Below are positions 22,421-29,179 of a stretch of 38,116 nucleotides of DNA, one piece after another. The stretch spans positions 1-38,116 of the forward strand of contig DATCVR010000168.1 of NCBI GenBank assembly GCA_036566745.1. The letters are read 5' to 3'. This DNA comes from DATCVR01 sp036566745 (GTDB lineage Bacteria; Actinomycetota; Actinomycetes; Jiangellales; Jiangellaceae). How positions within the stretch are numbered: the stretch's first letter is position 1; each line of letters starts with the position of its first letter. A model generated the notes under the pieces. The model made no database searches. It worked only from the letters and a program-made list of their open reading frames with translations, and was not told where the DNA came from. The translations under genes were made by a program, and so were the position numbers.

Positions 22421-23587
22421 TCACTCGACGGGCAGGCCCAGACCGCGCGCGATGAGCAGGCGCTGGACCTCGCTCGTCCCCTCGCCGATCTCGAGGATCT
22501 TCGCGTCGCGGTAGAAGCGTGCCACTGGGTACTCCTCCATGAAGCCGTAACCGCCGTGTACCTGTGTGGCGACCCGGGTCGCGGTCACGGCCGACTCGGT
22601 GGCGTAGAGCTTGGCCATCGAGGCCGCCTGCTTGACCTCCGCTCGGGGGCGGCCGGCGTCGCGCAGGGCGGCGGCCCGGTAGGTGAGCAGCCGCGCCGCC
22701 TCCGCCATCACCCGCAGGTCGGCGACCTGGAACGCCACGCCCTGCTTGCTGCCGATGGGCACCCCGAACGCCGTGCGCTCCTGGGCGTACGCCACCGATG
22801 CCTCGATCATCGCCTCGATGCACCCGACGGCCAGCGCAGCGATGGCGATCCGGCCGTCGTCGAGGGTGGCCAGGAACTGGGCGAATCCGGCACCACGCTC
22901 GCCGAGCAGGTGGTCGGCAGGCACCCGCGCCCCGGTGAAGGTCAGCGGATGGGTGTCGGACGCGTGCCAGCCGAGCTTGTCGTAGGCCGGCTCCACCACG
23001 AAGCCCTCGGTGCCCGCCGGGACGATGATCGCCGAGATCTCCGGGCGGCCGTCCGCGCCGGTTCCGGTCCGGGCGGTCACGGTGACGCATGAGGTCAGCA
23101 CGGTGCCGGAGTTGGTGATGAACTGCTTGGCGCCGTCGATGACCCACGTGTCGCCGTGGAGTGCCGCACGGGTGGTGGTGGCGCCCGCGTCCGATCCCGA
23201 CCCCGGCTCGGTGAGCCCGAACCCGGCCAGCGCCCGGCCGCCCACGAGCTCCGGGAGCCAGCGTTGCTTCTGCTCGGGCGTGCCGTAGGCGAGGATCGGC
23301 GTGATACCCAGGCCGACGGCGGCCTCCAGCGTGATGCCCATCGACTGGTCGACCCGGCCCACTTCTTCGATCGCGATACAGAGGCTGGTCAGCCCGCCGT
23401 CGGCGCCGCCGTACTCCTCGGGCGCGGTCAGCCCGAACAATCCCAGCTCGCCCATGGCGCGCACGACGTCGACCGGGAAGTGGTGCTCGCGGTCCCAGCG
23501 CGCGGCGTGGGGGGCGATCTCGTGGGTGGCGAAGTCGCGGACGACCTTCCGGAACGCCTCGTGCTCCGCGGAAAGCTCGAACCTCAT
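22421..23587 (-). CDS. acyl-CoA dehydrogenase, probably of isovaleryl/branched-chain acyl-CoA
   Basis: FAD-dependent dehydrogenase of 388 residues. It has GFGLTEPGSGSDAGATTTRA (substrate/FAD binding), the mid-domain WVIDGAKQFITNSG, and the C-terminal helix bundle with QVHGGYGFMEEYPVARFYRDAK. The segment EIGEGTSEVQR puts Glu369 at the catalytic-base position of medium- and short-chain dehydrogenases; mammalian isovaleryl-CoA dehydrogenase has Ala there and its base elsewhere. Gene context (carboxyltransferase next, LiuR-like regulator opposite) argues for a role in leucine/isovalerate breakdown, but straight-chain substrates cannot be excluded. ATG 23587 follows GGGAG at eight bases. The ACGT palindrome 24 bases upstream is its probable operator. 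Confidence 0.88.
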   Translation of the reverse strand: MRFELSAEHEAFRKVVRDFATHEIAPHAARWDREHHFPVDVVRAMGELGLFGLTAPEEYGGADGGLTSLCIAIEEVGRVDQSMGITLEAAVGLGITPILAYGTPEQKQRWLPELVGGRALAGFGLTEPGSGSDAGATTTRAALHGDTWVIDGAKQFITNSGTVLTSCVTVTARTGTGADGRPEISAIIVPAGTEGFVVEPAYDKLGWHASDTHPLTFTGARVPADHLLGERGAGFAQFLATLDDGRIAIAALAVGCIEAMIEASVAYAQERTAFGVPIGSKQGVAFQVADLRVMAEAARLLTYRAAALRDAGRPRAEVKQAASMAKLYATESAVTATRVATQVHGGYGFMEEYPVARFYRDAKILEIGEGTSEVQRLLIARGLGLPVE

Positions 23588-23610
23588 TGTCCTGGCTCCC
23601 TCGAACGGTA

Positions 23611-23632
23611 CTTACGTTTACGTTAACGTAAG
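23611..23632. promoter_or_regulatory. LiuR-like operator with three ACGT cores
   Basis: CTTACGT at 23611-23617 and ACGTAAG at 23626-23632 are inverted. Inside, 23618-23631 is a perfect 14-bp palindrome TTACGTTAACGTAA. ACGT occurs three times six bases apart (23614, 23620, 23626). MerR-family LiuR regulators of branched-chain amino-acid use bind palindromes of this TTACGT...ACGTAA kind, as I recall. It lies between the dehydrogenase gene and the MerR gene and could control both. Confidence 0.65.
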
Positions 23633-23699
23633 AGTCGGCACACCACCAGGCGTCTGCACGCTTCGGCAGGGCTGTAGACATGCCGGGGCACGGGTTTGC

Positions 23700-23721
23700 G
23701 TGGTGAACGTGATCATTCCGG
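23700..23721 (+). repeat. 22-bp copy of an intergenic repeat also found at 29061
   Basis: This 22-bp sequence (core GGTGAACGTGATCATTCC) is the exact reverse complement of 29061-29082. The 30 bases before it (GCTGTAGACATGCCGGGGCA, then CGGGTTTGCG) also resemble the bases before the right arm of the palindrome at 29065-29150, so this looks like a partial copy of that element. It lies just ahead of the MerR gene's ribosome binding site. Confidence 0.8.
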
Positions 23722-23734
23722 CAAGGGAGAGTCT

Positions 23735-24121
23735 GTGGGCGACGAGCGGACGTGGACGATCACCGAGCTGGCCGACGAATACGGCATCACGCTGCGGACC
23801 ATCCGCTTCTACGAAGAGCAGGGCCTGCTGTCCCCCGAGCGGCACGGCACCCGCCGGGTGTTCCGTGAAGGCGATCGCGTGCGGCTCGGCCTGGTGCTCC
23901 GCGGCAAGCGACTCGGCTTCGGCCTCGACGAGATCAAGAAGATCATCGGCATGTACGACGCCGACCTGGGTGAGGTCGGCCAGCTTCGCTACCTGCTCGA
24001 ACAGATCACCCATCGACGCGACGAGCTGCGGCAGCGACGCGCCGACATCGACCAGACCCTCACCGAACTGGCCGATCTCGAGCGCCGCTGCCGCGACGAT
24101 CTTCAGGCTCTCGACCGATGA
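23735..24121 (+). CDS. MerR-family regulator, LiuR-like
   Basis: A 128-residue regulator. The N-terminal winged helix is WTITELADEYGITLRTIRFYEEQGLLSPERHGTRRVF, and the Arg-rich wing is followed by VRLGLVLRGKRLGFGLDEIKKIIGMYDADLGEVGQL. A C-terminal dimerisation coiled coil carries the repeated pattern RRDELRQRRADIDQTLTELADLE. There are no metal-binding cysteines. The MYD.D...QL...L....RR..L..RR.DI..TL.EL pattern resembles LiuR-type regulators of leucine and fatty-acid catabolism. GTG 23735 is chosen because GGGAGA precedes it. An upstream in-frame start at 23696 would run through the 22-bp repeat. It is divergent from the dehydrogenase/carboxyltransferase pair, with the ACGT palindrome between; autoregulation and repression of both sides is the expected model. 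Confidence 0.88.
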   Translation: MGDERTWTITELADEYGITLRTIRFYEEQGLLSPERHGTRRVFREGDRVRLGLVLRGKRLGFGLDEIKKIIGMYDADLGEVGQLRYLLEQITHRRDELRQRRADIDQTLTELADLERRCRDDLQALDR

Positions 24122-24217
24122 GGACTCGGCCCTCGCACACCTGGCCGCCCTCGAACGAGACACCGGTGGAAGCCGCCGCCTCGGGCCTGTGCCGTTCGGA
24201 CCACCTGGGTGAAGCCC

Positions 24218-24223
24218 TAGACT
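24218..24223 (+). promoter_or_regulatory. -10 element (TAGACT) of the alpha-subunit gene
   Basis: TAGACT with TTCGGA 17 bases upstream (24195-24200) makes a plausible promoter. The transcript would have a leader of roughly 20 bases carrying GGGAGGAG ahead of GTG 24252. Confidence 0.4.
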
Positions 24224-24251
24224 CGCCGCAGTCCTGGGAGGAGTTGGACAC

Positions 24252-26039
24252 GTGAGCATCGACAAGCGCAGGATCGGCAAGGTCCTCGTCGCCAACCGCG
24301 GCGAGATCGCGGTGCGGGTGATCCGCGCCTGCCGCGATGCGGGGCTGTCCAGCGTCGCCGTCTACGCCGACCCCGATCGCGATGCCCTCCACGCCCGGCT
24401 GGCCGACGAGGCCTACGCCCTCGACGGCGAGACCAGCGCCCAGACCTACCTCGTCGTCTCCAAGCTGCTCGACGTCGCGGCCCGCTCGGGCGCCGACGCC
24501 GTCCACCCGGGCTACGGCTTCCTGGCCGAGAACGCCGAGTTCGCCCAGGCGGTCATCGATGCCGGCCTGGTGTGGATCGGCCCGCCACCGGCAGCCATCA
24601 CCTCGCTCGGCGACAAGGTCAGCGCCCGCCACATCGCCCAGCGAGCCGGAGCGCCGCTGGTCGCGGGCACCGCCGATCCGGTCACCGGCGCGGACGAGGT
24701 GGTCACCTTCGCGCAGGAACACGGCCTCCCGGTCGCGATCAAGGCGGCCTTCGGCGGTGGCGGACGCGGCCTCAAGGTCGCCCGCACCCTCGAGGAGATC
24801 CCCGAGCTGTACGACTCCGCCGTCCGCGAGGCCGTGGCGGCCTTCGGCCGGGGCGAGTGCTTCGTCGAGCGGTACCTCGACCGTCCGCGCCACGTCGAGA
24901 CCCAGTGCCTGGCCGACCAGCACGGCAACGTCGTGGTCGTCAGCACCCGCGACTGCTCACTGCAGCGACGCCATCAGAAGCTGGTCGAGGAGGCCCCGGC
25001 GCCGTTCCTCACCGGCGAGCAGAACGCCGAGCTCTACCGCGCCTCGAAGGCGATCCTGCGCGAGGCCGGCTATGTCGGCGCCGGCACCTGCGAGTTCCTC
25101 GTGGGCCAGGACGGCACGATCTCCTTCCTCGAGGTCAACACCCGGCTGCAGGTCGAGCACCCGGTCACCGAGGAGGTCACCGGCATCGACCTCGTCCGCG
25201 AGATGTTCCGGGTCGCCGAAGGCGCCGAGTTGGGCTACGACGATCCGCCGGTGCGCGGGCACTCGATCGAGTTCCGCATCAACGGCGAGGACCCGGGCCG
25301 CAACTTCCTGCCCACGCCCGGCCCGGTCACCACGTTCCGCCCGCCCAGCGGTCCCGGCGTGCGCCTCGACACCGGCGTCGAGGCCGGTAGCGTCATCGGC
25401 CAGAACTTCGACTCGCTGCTGGCCAAGCTGATCGTCACCGGAGCCACGCGGGAGCAGGCCGTGCAGAGGGCCCGCCGCGCGCTCGGCGAGTTCGACGTCG
25501 ACGGCCTGGCCACGGTCCTGCCGTTCCACCGGGCCGTGCTCGACGACCCGGCGTTCGTCCCGGCCGATCCGCACCAGCCGTTCGCCGTCCACACCCGCTG
25601 GATCGAGACCGAGTTCGCCAACACCATCGCCCCCTTCGCCCAGGGCGGGGCCGGCAGCACCGACGAGCCCGGTGAGCGCGAGCGGGTCACCGTCGAGGTC
25701 GGAGGCAAGCGCCTCGAGGTCGTGCTGCCGGCGGGTCTGGGCTCGGGTGGCGGTGGTGCCGCTCGGCATGCTCGCAAGCCGGCCCGGCGGAGCGGTTCCG
25801 GCGCTGGTCACAGCGCTGCGGGCGGCGACGCGCTTGCCTCGCCGATGCAGGGCACGATCATCAAGGTCGTCGTCGAGGACGGCCAGGAGGTCGTCGAGGG
25901 CGACGTCGTGGTGGTGCTCGAGGCGATGAAGATGGAGCAGCCGATCACGGCGCACAAGTCGGGCACGGTGAGCGGGCTGACGGCTCAGGTCGGCGCCACC
26001 GTGGGCAACGGCGCCGTCATCTGCACGATCACGGGCTGA
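24252..26039 (+). CDS. accA3: acyl-CoA carboxylase alpha subunit: biotin carboxylase + BCCP
   Basis: A 595-residue two-function chain. Residues 1-455 are biotin carboxylase: KVLVANRGEIAVRVIRA, HPGYGFLAEN, the ATP-grasp loop FGGGGRGLKV, and EVNTRLQVEHPVTEEVTG. A basic, Gly/Ser/Ala linker (about 495-525) leads to the biotin carrier domain with EAMKMEQP, where Lys560 is biotinylated by BirA. Length and EAMKMEQPI fit the AccA3/AccA2 type that serves several beta chains, not the longer methylcrotonyl-specific AccA1. It probably pairs with the AccD5 beta and epsilon subunits encoded at 13.5-15.4 kb, and may also pair with the second beta chain at 20.8 kb. GTG 24252 has a strong GGGAGGAG upstream. 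Confidence 0.95.
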   Translation: MSIDKRRIGKVLVANRGEIAVRVIRACRDAGLSSVAVYADPDRDALHARLADEAYALDGETSAQTYLVVSKLLDVAARSGADAVHPGYGFLAENAEFAQAVIDAGLVWIGPPPAAITSLGDKVSARHIAQRAGAPLVAGTADPVTGADEVVTFAQEHGLPVAIKAAFGGGGRGLKVARTLEEIPELYDSAVREAVAAFGRGECFVERYLDRPRHVETQCLADQHGNVVVVSTRDCSLQRRHQKLVEEAPAPFLTGEQNAELYRASKAILREAGYVGAGTCEFLVGQDGTISFLEVNTRLQVEHPVTEEVTGIDLVREMFRVAEGAELGYDDPPVRGHSIEFRINGEDPGRNFLPTPGPVTTFRPPSGPGVRLDTGVEAGSVIGQNFDSLLAKLIVTGATREQAVQRARRALGEFDVDGLATVLPFHRAVLDDPAFVPADPHQPFAVHTRWIETEFANTIAPFAQGGAGSTDEPGERERVTVEVGGKRLEVVLPAGLGSGGGGAARHARKPARRSGSGAGHSAAGGDALASPMQGTIIKVVVEDGQEVVEGDVVVVLEAMKMEQPITAHKSGTVSGLTAQVGATVGNGAVICTITG

Positions 26040-26156
26040 CGCCCGCCCGCCCGGCCGGTCGGTGTCGACGACCCGATCGCCGGTCGCGGGATGATCAGGA
26101 CCCGAGTCCGGCGTTATCGCCTGTCGAGACGTCCGAACCCCGAAGGGATCCGATTG

Positions 26157-26555
26157 ATGGCCGTACTGTCCGGCACCGCCCGCGAGCTGTTCTCCCGCCC
26201 GATCCACGGGTGGGCCACCGTGACCAGGCCCGACGGCACGCCGCACAACTCCGTCGTCTGGGTGGACGTGGACGGTGACGACGTCATCTTCAACACCGCG
26301 ACGGGTCGAGCCAAGGAGCGCTTCATCGCCGCCAGCCCGGTCGTGTCGCTCAGCGTCCTCGACCCGGAGAACGACCACCGCTGGGCCAGCGTCACCGGCC
26401 CCGCGTCGGTGTCGGAGCACGACGGCGACGAGGTCATCGACCGGCTGGCGAAGAAGTACCTCGGCGCGGACAGCTACCCGTATCGCAACGCCACCGAGCA
26501 GCGGGTCACCGTGCGGGTGAAGGTGCAGCACCTCACGGAGGAGACCGGGCGCTGA
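26157..26555 (+). CDS. PPOX-class F420-dependent oxidoreductase
   Basis: A 132-residue split-barrel protein of the pyridoxamine 5'-phosphate oxidase-like superfamily, of the group that uses cofactor F420 in actinobacteria. The pattern is HGWATVTRPDGTPHNSVVWVDVDGDDVIFNTATGRAKERF, followed by VSLSVLDPENDHRWASVTGPASV and a last strand VTVRVKVQHL. The segment NTATGRAKERFI contributes to the F420 phosphate-binding site in related proteins. ATG 26157 has AAGGGA eight bases before it; an earlier ATG at 26091 lacks a ribosome binding site. Substrate unknown. A second F420-type protein lies at 35.1 kb, which implies the host makes F420. Confidence 0.85.
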   Translation: MAVLSGTARELFSRPIHGWATVTRPDGTPHNSVVWVDVDGDDVIFNTATGRAKERFIAASPVVSLSVLDPENDHRWASVTGPASVSEHDGDEVIDRLAKKYLGADSYPYRNATEQRVTVRVKVQHLTEETGR

Positions 26556-26578
26556 GCCGAGGTCCGTCGGAAGCTCGC

Positions 26579-26636
26579 GCCGGCCGACAGCGGCCGCCAG
26601 GTGTCCTGCCGGCCGACAGCGGCTGTCAGGTCTCCT
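26579..26636. repeat. two tandem 29-bp units at the 3' end of the AlkZ-like gene
   Basis: 26579-26607 and 26608-26636 start with the same GCCGGCCGACAGCGGC and differ at four positions. The right unit contains the stop codon of the minus-strand gene; the left unit lies after it. The right unit also holds the small palindrome GACAGCGGCTGTC. Confidence 0.8.
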
Positions 26637-27756
26637 GCCACGCGACATCGGCCTCGGCGTCGAACAGCTCGGCGTAGCGCTGGGCATGCCGGACGGCGGC
26701 GTTCGTGGTCGCCGAGTCGACCGGGGCGAAGGGCTCGACGACGATCCGAAGCCGATCGCTCTTCAGCTCGTGGCTCCACACGCCACGGATGACGCCGTTG
26801 ACCATCAGCACCGGCGAGATCCAACCCGCCGTGCGCGACACGCGATCGAGACAGCCCTCGGGGACGGTGTGGGCACGATGGCTGCTGGGCGCCAGGACGT
26901 ACGGGTCGAACCCCGGCAGCAACCACACTCCCCGGGCTTCGTCCTCGGCCACGAGCTGGTCGAGGGCGTCCGGCGTGGTCCAGGCTCGGCGACCGTCGAG
27001 CTCGACCTCGACCATGGCCTCGGAGTGCTGGGCGAAAAGCTTGCGCGCCGACGCCGCATCGATGCCCCACCAGCGGCCGAAGTCCTCGTGGGTGGCCGGG
27101 CCGTACGTGTCGAGGAAGCGGCCGACGACCACGGCGATCGCGGCGTCGGTGTCGGGGGCGTCGGCCCACGGCGCGTGGGGCAGCTGTGAGCGCGGATCGG
27201 TGAAGGTGACGTTGCGGCCGCGGTCCGGTCCGAAGCACAGCAGGCCGCCCGCGGCCGCCGGCTTGAGCATCTGGCCCCAGCCGGAACGGATCGCCTCAGC
27301 CAGCTCCGGCCGGTCCAGAGCCGCGGCGATCTCGCCCGCCAGCTCCTCACGCGTGAGAGTGCGGCCGGGGAGCACCTCACCGGCGGCTGCGGTGATGGCG
27401 CGGAGGTCGTCGGGGGTGACGCCGTGGTACCGCTCCCACGCCGGCGTGAACTTCGGCCACTGACGCTGCCGGAACGCCGAGGCCAGCAGCGGGAACTCGC
27501 TGGCCGGGAACAGGTGGAGCGTGCCGCGCATGCCCCACGTCTTGACCATCGAGCCATCGGTCCACAACGCGTGGTCGAGCCCGCCGAGACGGTAGGAGGG
27601 CGTGCGCACGGCCGCCATCAGCTCGGTCGCCGAGGCCACCTGGGCGTGCAGACCGGTCAGCCGCGACGCCGTGGCCAGCACGTCGGACGACGGATCGGCG
27701 AGGTGCTGGCGACGCAAACGCCGGGCCAGCACCCGGGTCCGCGGCACGTTCTCCAT
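26626..27756 (-). CDS. winged-helix (HTH_42) protein, AlkZ/YcaQ-like DNA glycosylase family
   Basis: A 376-residue member of the HTH_42 superfamily that includes the DNA-crosslink glycosylases YcaQ/AlkX and AlkZ. Three winged-helix parts are indicated: RRLRRQHLADPSSDVLATASRLTGLHAQVASATELMAAVR at the N terminus, DDLRAITAAAGEVLPGRTLTREELAGEIAAAL in the middle, and PATHEDFGRWWGIDAASARKLF later. Also visible is the conserved MRGTLHLFPASEFPLL. At the position where YcaQ has QxD and AlkZ has QxQ this protein reads HAQ (LTGLHAQVAS). Related chromosomal proteins with an H-x-Q motif are, as I recall, a recognised subgroup without known toxin. ATG 27756 is chosen; an ATG at 27765 is also possible, and neither has a clear ribosome binding site. 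Activity on DNA is not proven by sequence. Confidence 0.8.
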   Translation of the reverse strand: MENVPRTRVLARRLRRQHLADPSSDVLATASRLTGLHAQVASATELMAAVRTPSYRLGGLDHALWTDGSMVKTWGMRGTLHLFPASEFPLLASAFRQRQWPKFTPAWERYHGVTPDDLRAITAAAGEVLPGRTLTREELAGEIAAALDRPELAEAIRSGWGQMLKPAAAGGLLCFGPDRGRNVTFTDPRSQLPHAPWADAPDTDAAIAVVVGRFLDTYGPATHEDFGRWWGIDAASARKLFAQHSEAMVEVELDGRRAWTTPDALDQLVAEDEARGVWLLPGFDPYVLAPSSHRAHTVPEGCLDRVSRTAGWISPVLMVNGVIRGVWSHELKSDRLRIVVEPFAPVDSATTNAAVRHAQRYAELFDAEADVAWQET

Positions 27757-27820
27757 GGCCGACATCGAAGCACGGCACACCGACAGTCTCGCCGCGAACC
27801 GTTAGGGGGATGATGGAGCC

Positions 27821-29059
27821 ATGGCGACCACCCCGGACGACGTCGCGCGCGAGCTACAGAACTCGCCGCTCTACGTTCACCCTGATGCTGTCACCGAGCT
27901 CTCCGACGAGGGCTTCGAATTCGGCTCCGATGCCCAGTCGGACGTTCTCGCCCGCATCGAGGACTCGCCGACACCGACCTATGTGGCCGTGCTCCCGGCC
28001 TCGGTCGCCGACCCGGACGCGGCCGAGCAGCTCAGGGACTCCATCGGGAACGGCACATATCTCGTCATCTTCGGCGACACCAATTTCAGTGCGGGCTCGA
28101 CGGAGTTCCGGGGCGGCCGCGACGTCGCCAGCCAGACGCTTGGCGGCAGCGGGAGCGACCTGGGAGCGGGAGTCGTCTCGTTCATCGAGGAAGCCGACGA
28201 GAGGGTGGCCGGAGGCGGGTCGAGCGGCGGCAACTCCGGCGGATCCTCGAACAGCGACTCCGGCGGCGGTGGGGTTCTCCCGCTGGCCATCCTGGCGGCA
28301 GTCGGTGGCGGCGGCTTCCTGCTCTACCGGCGTAACAAGCGCAGCAAGGAGCGAGCCCAGCTCGAGCAGGTGCGCGGCGCCCTCGACGAGGACATCACCG
28401 CCTACGGCGAGCAGCTGAGCAGTCTCGACCTCGACGTCCGGGCCGGATCCGCGGTGCCGATCGAGGCCCAGCAGGAGTACGGCCGCGCGCTCGACCTGTA
28501 TGAGCACGCCAAGACCTCCGCCGACCGTGCCGAGAAGCCCACCGACCTCCAGCCGGTGACCCACGCGCTCGAGGAAGGCCGCTGGCTGCTCAGCAGTGTC
28601 AGCGCGCGGCTGCGCGGCGAGGCGCCGCCCGACCGTCGTCCGCCGTGCTTCTTCGACCCCCGCCACGGCCCGTCGGTCGAGGACATCGAGTGGGCGCCGC
28701 CCGGTGGGATGCCGCGATCGGTGCCGGCCTGTGCGGCCGACGCCACGCGCATCAAGGACGGCCTCGACCCCGATGTCCGACTGGTCCCGGTAGGCGACGG
28801 CGAGCAACGGCCGTACTGGGACGCCGGTCCCGCGTACGGCGGCTGGGCGGGCGGCTACTTCGGGGGCTTCCTGCCCGGGATGCTCATGGGCACCATGCTG
28901 GGCTCGGCCATGTCCGGCCCGGTCTACATCGACGGCGGAGGTGACGCCGGCGGGGACGGCGGTGGCGGAGACTTCGGCGGGGGCGGAGACTTCGGCGGCG
29001 GTGGCGACTTCGGCGGCGGCGGCTTCGGCGACTTCGGTGGCGGCGGCTTCGGCGACTGA
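27821..29059 (+). CDS. TPM-like membrane protein with Cys-His-Cys domain and Gly-rich tail
   Basis: A 412-residue protein of unknown function. Residues 1-128 form a soluble alpha/beta domain (SPLYVHPDAVTELSDEGFEF, TPTYVAVLPASVADPD, YLVIFGDTNF), similar in layout to TPM/DUF-type extracytoplasmic domains. Residues 130-150 are a Gly/Ser linker, 151-169 one membrane helix (GVLPLAILAAVGGGGFLLY), and 170-178 a basic stop-transfer. Residues 180-265 are helical, 276-310 a motif CFFDPRHGPSVEDIEW...VPAC (Cys276, His282, Cys304), and 376-412 a Gly-rich tail with repeats of DFGGGG. The basic stretch predicts the N terminus outside and the C terminus inside, yet no signal peptide precedes the first domain. 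It is divergent from the AlkZ-like gene by 64 bases and followed by a long palindrome. Confidence 0.75.
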   Translation: MATTPDDVARELQNSPLYVHPDAVTELSDEGFEFGSDAQSDVLARIEDSPTPTYVAVLPASVADPDAAEQLRDSIGNGTYLVIFGDTNFSAGSTEFRGGRDVASQTLGGSGSDLGAGVVSFIEEADERVAGGGSSGGNSGGSSNSDSGGGGVLPLAILAAVGGGGFLLYRRNKRSKERAQLEQVRGALDEDITAYGEQLSSLDLDVRAGSAVPIEAQQEYGRALDLYEHAKTSADRAEKPTDLQPVTHALEEGRWLLSSVSARLRGEAPPDRRPPCFFDPRHGPSVEDIEWAPPGGMPRSVPACAADATRIKDGLDPDVRLVPVGDGEQRPYWDAGPAYGGWAGGYFGGFLPGMLMGTMLGSAMSGPVYIDGGGDAGGDGGGGDFGGGGDFGGGGDFGGGGFGDFGGGGFGD

Positions 29060-29064
29060 GCCGG

Positions 29065-29150
29065 AATGATCACGTTCACCACCCGTTCAGGTGCCGCACC
29101 ATGGCTGCAGGCCTAGTGAGGCACGGAATCGGGTGGTGAACGTGATCATT
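29065..29150. repeat. 20-bp perfect inverted repeat between convergent genes
   Basis: Arms 29065-29084 and 29131-29150 are exact complements (core GATCACGTTCACCACC). The 46-base interior contains a further GTGCC/GGCAC stem. It starts six bases after the stop of the TPM-like gene and ends 29 bases before the stop of the convergent dehydrogenase gene, so it could end transcription from both sides. One arm also occurs at 23700-23721, which marks it as a dispersed element. Confidence 0.85.
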
Positions 29151-29152
29151 TC

Positions 29153-29176
29153 CGCCAGCGCCAGCGCCAGCGCCAG
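29153..29176. repeat. four tandem copies of CGCCAG
   Basis: A 6-bp microsatellite, four perfect copies, immediately downstream of the palindrome and three bases before the stop codon of the minus-strand dehydrogenase. Confidence 0.85.
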
Positions 29177-29179
29177 GGG

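Noticed and set aside
20045..23092. Plus-strand open frame of 1015 codons
   Set aside because: It runs antisense to the carboxyltransferase and dehydrogenase genes, which have clear family motifs. Its product is rich in Arg, Pro and Gly with no recognisable domain, as expected from GC-biased antisense frames.
28930..29056. Gly-rich tandem codons as a separate repeat element
   Set aside because: They are in frame and encode the DFGGGG tail of the TPM-like protein, so they are described there rather than as an independent repeat.
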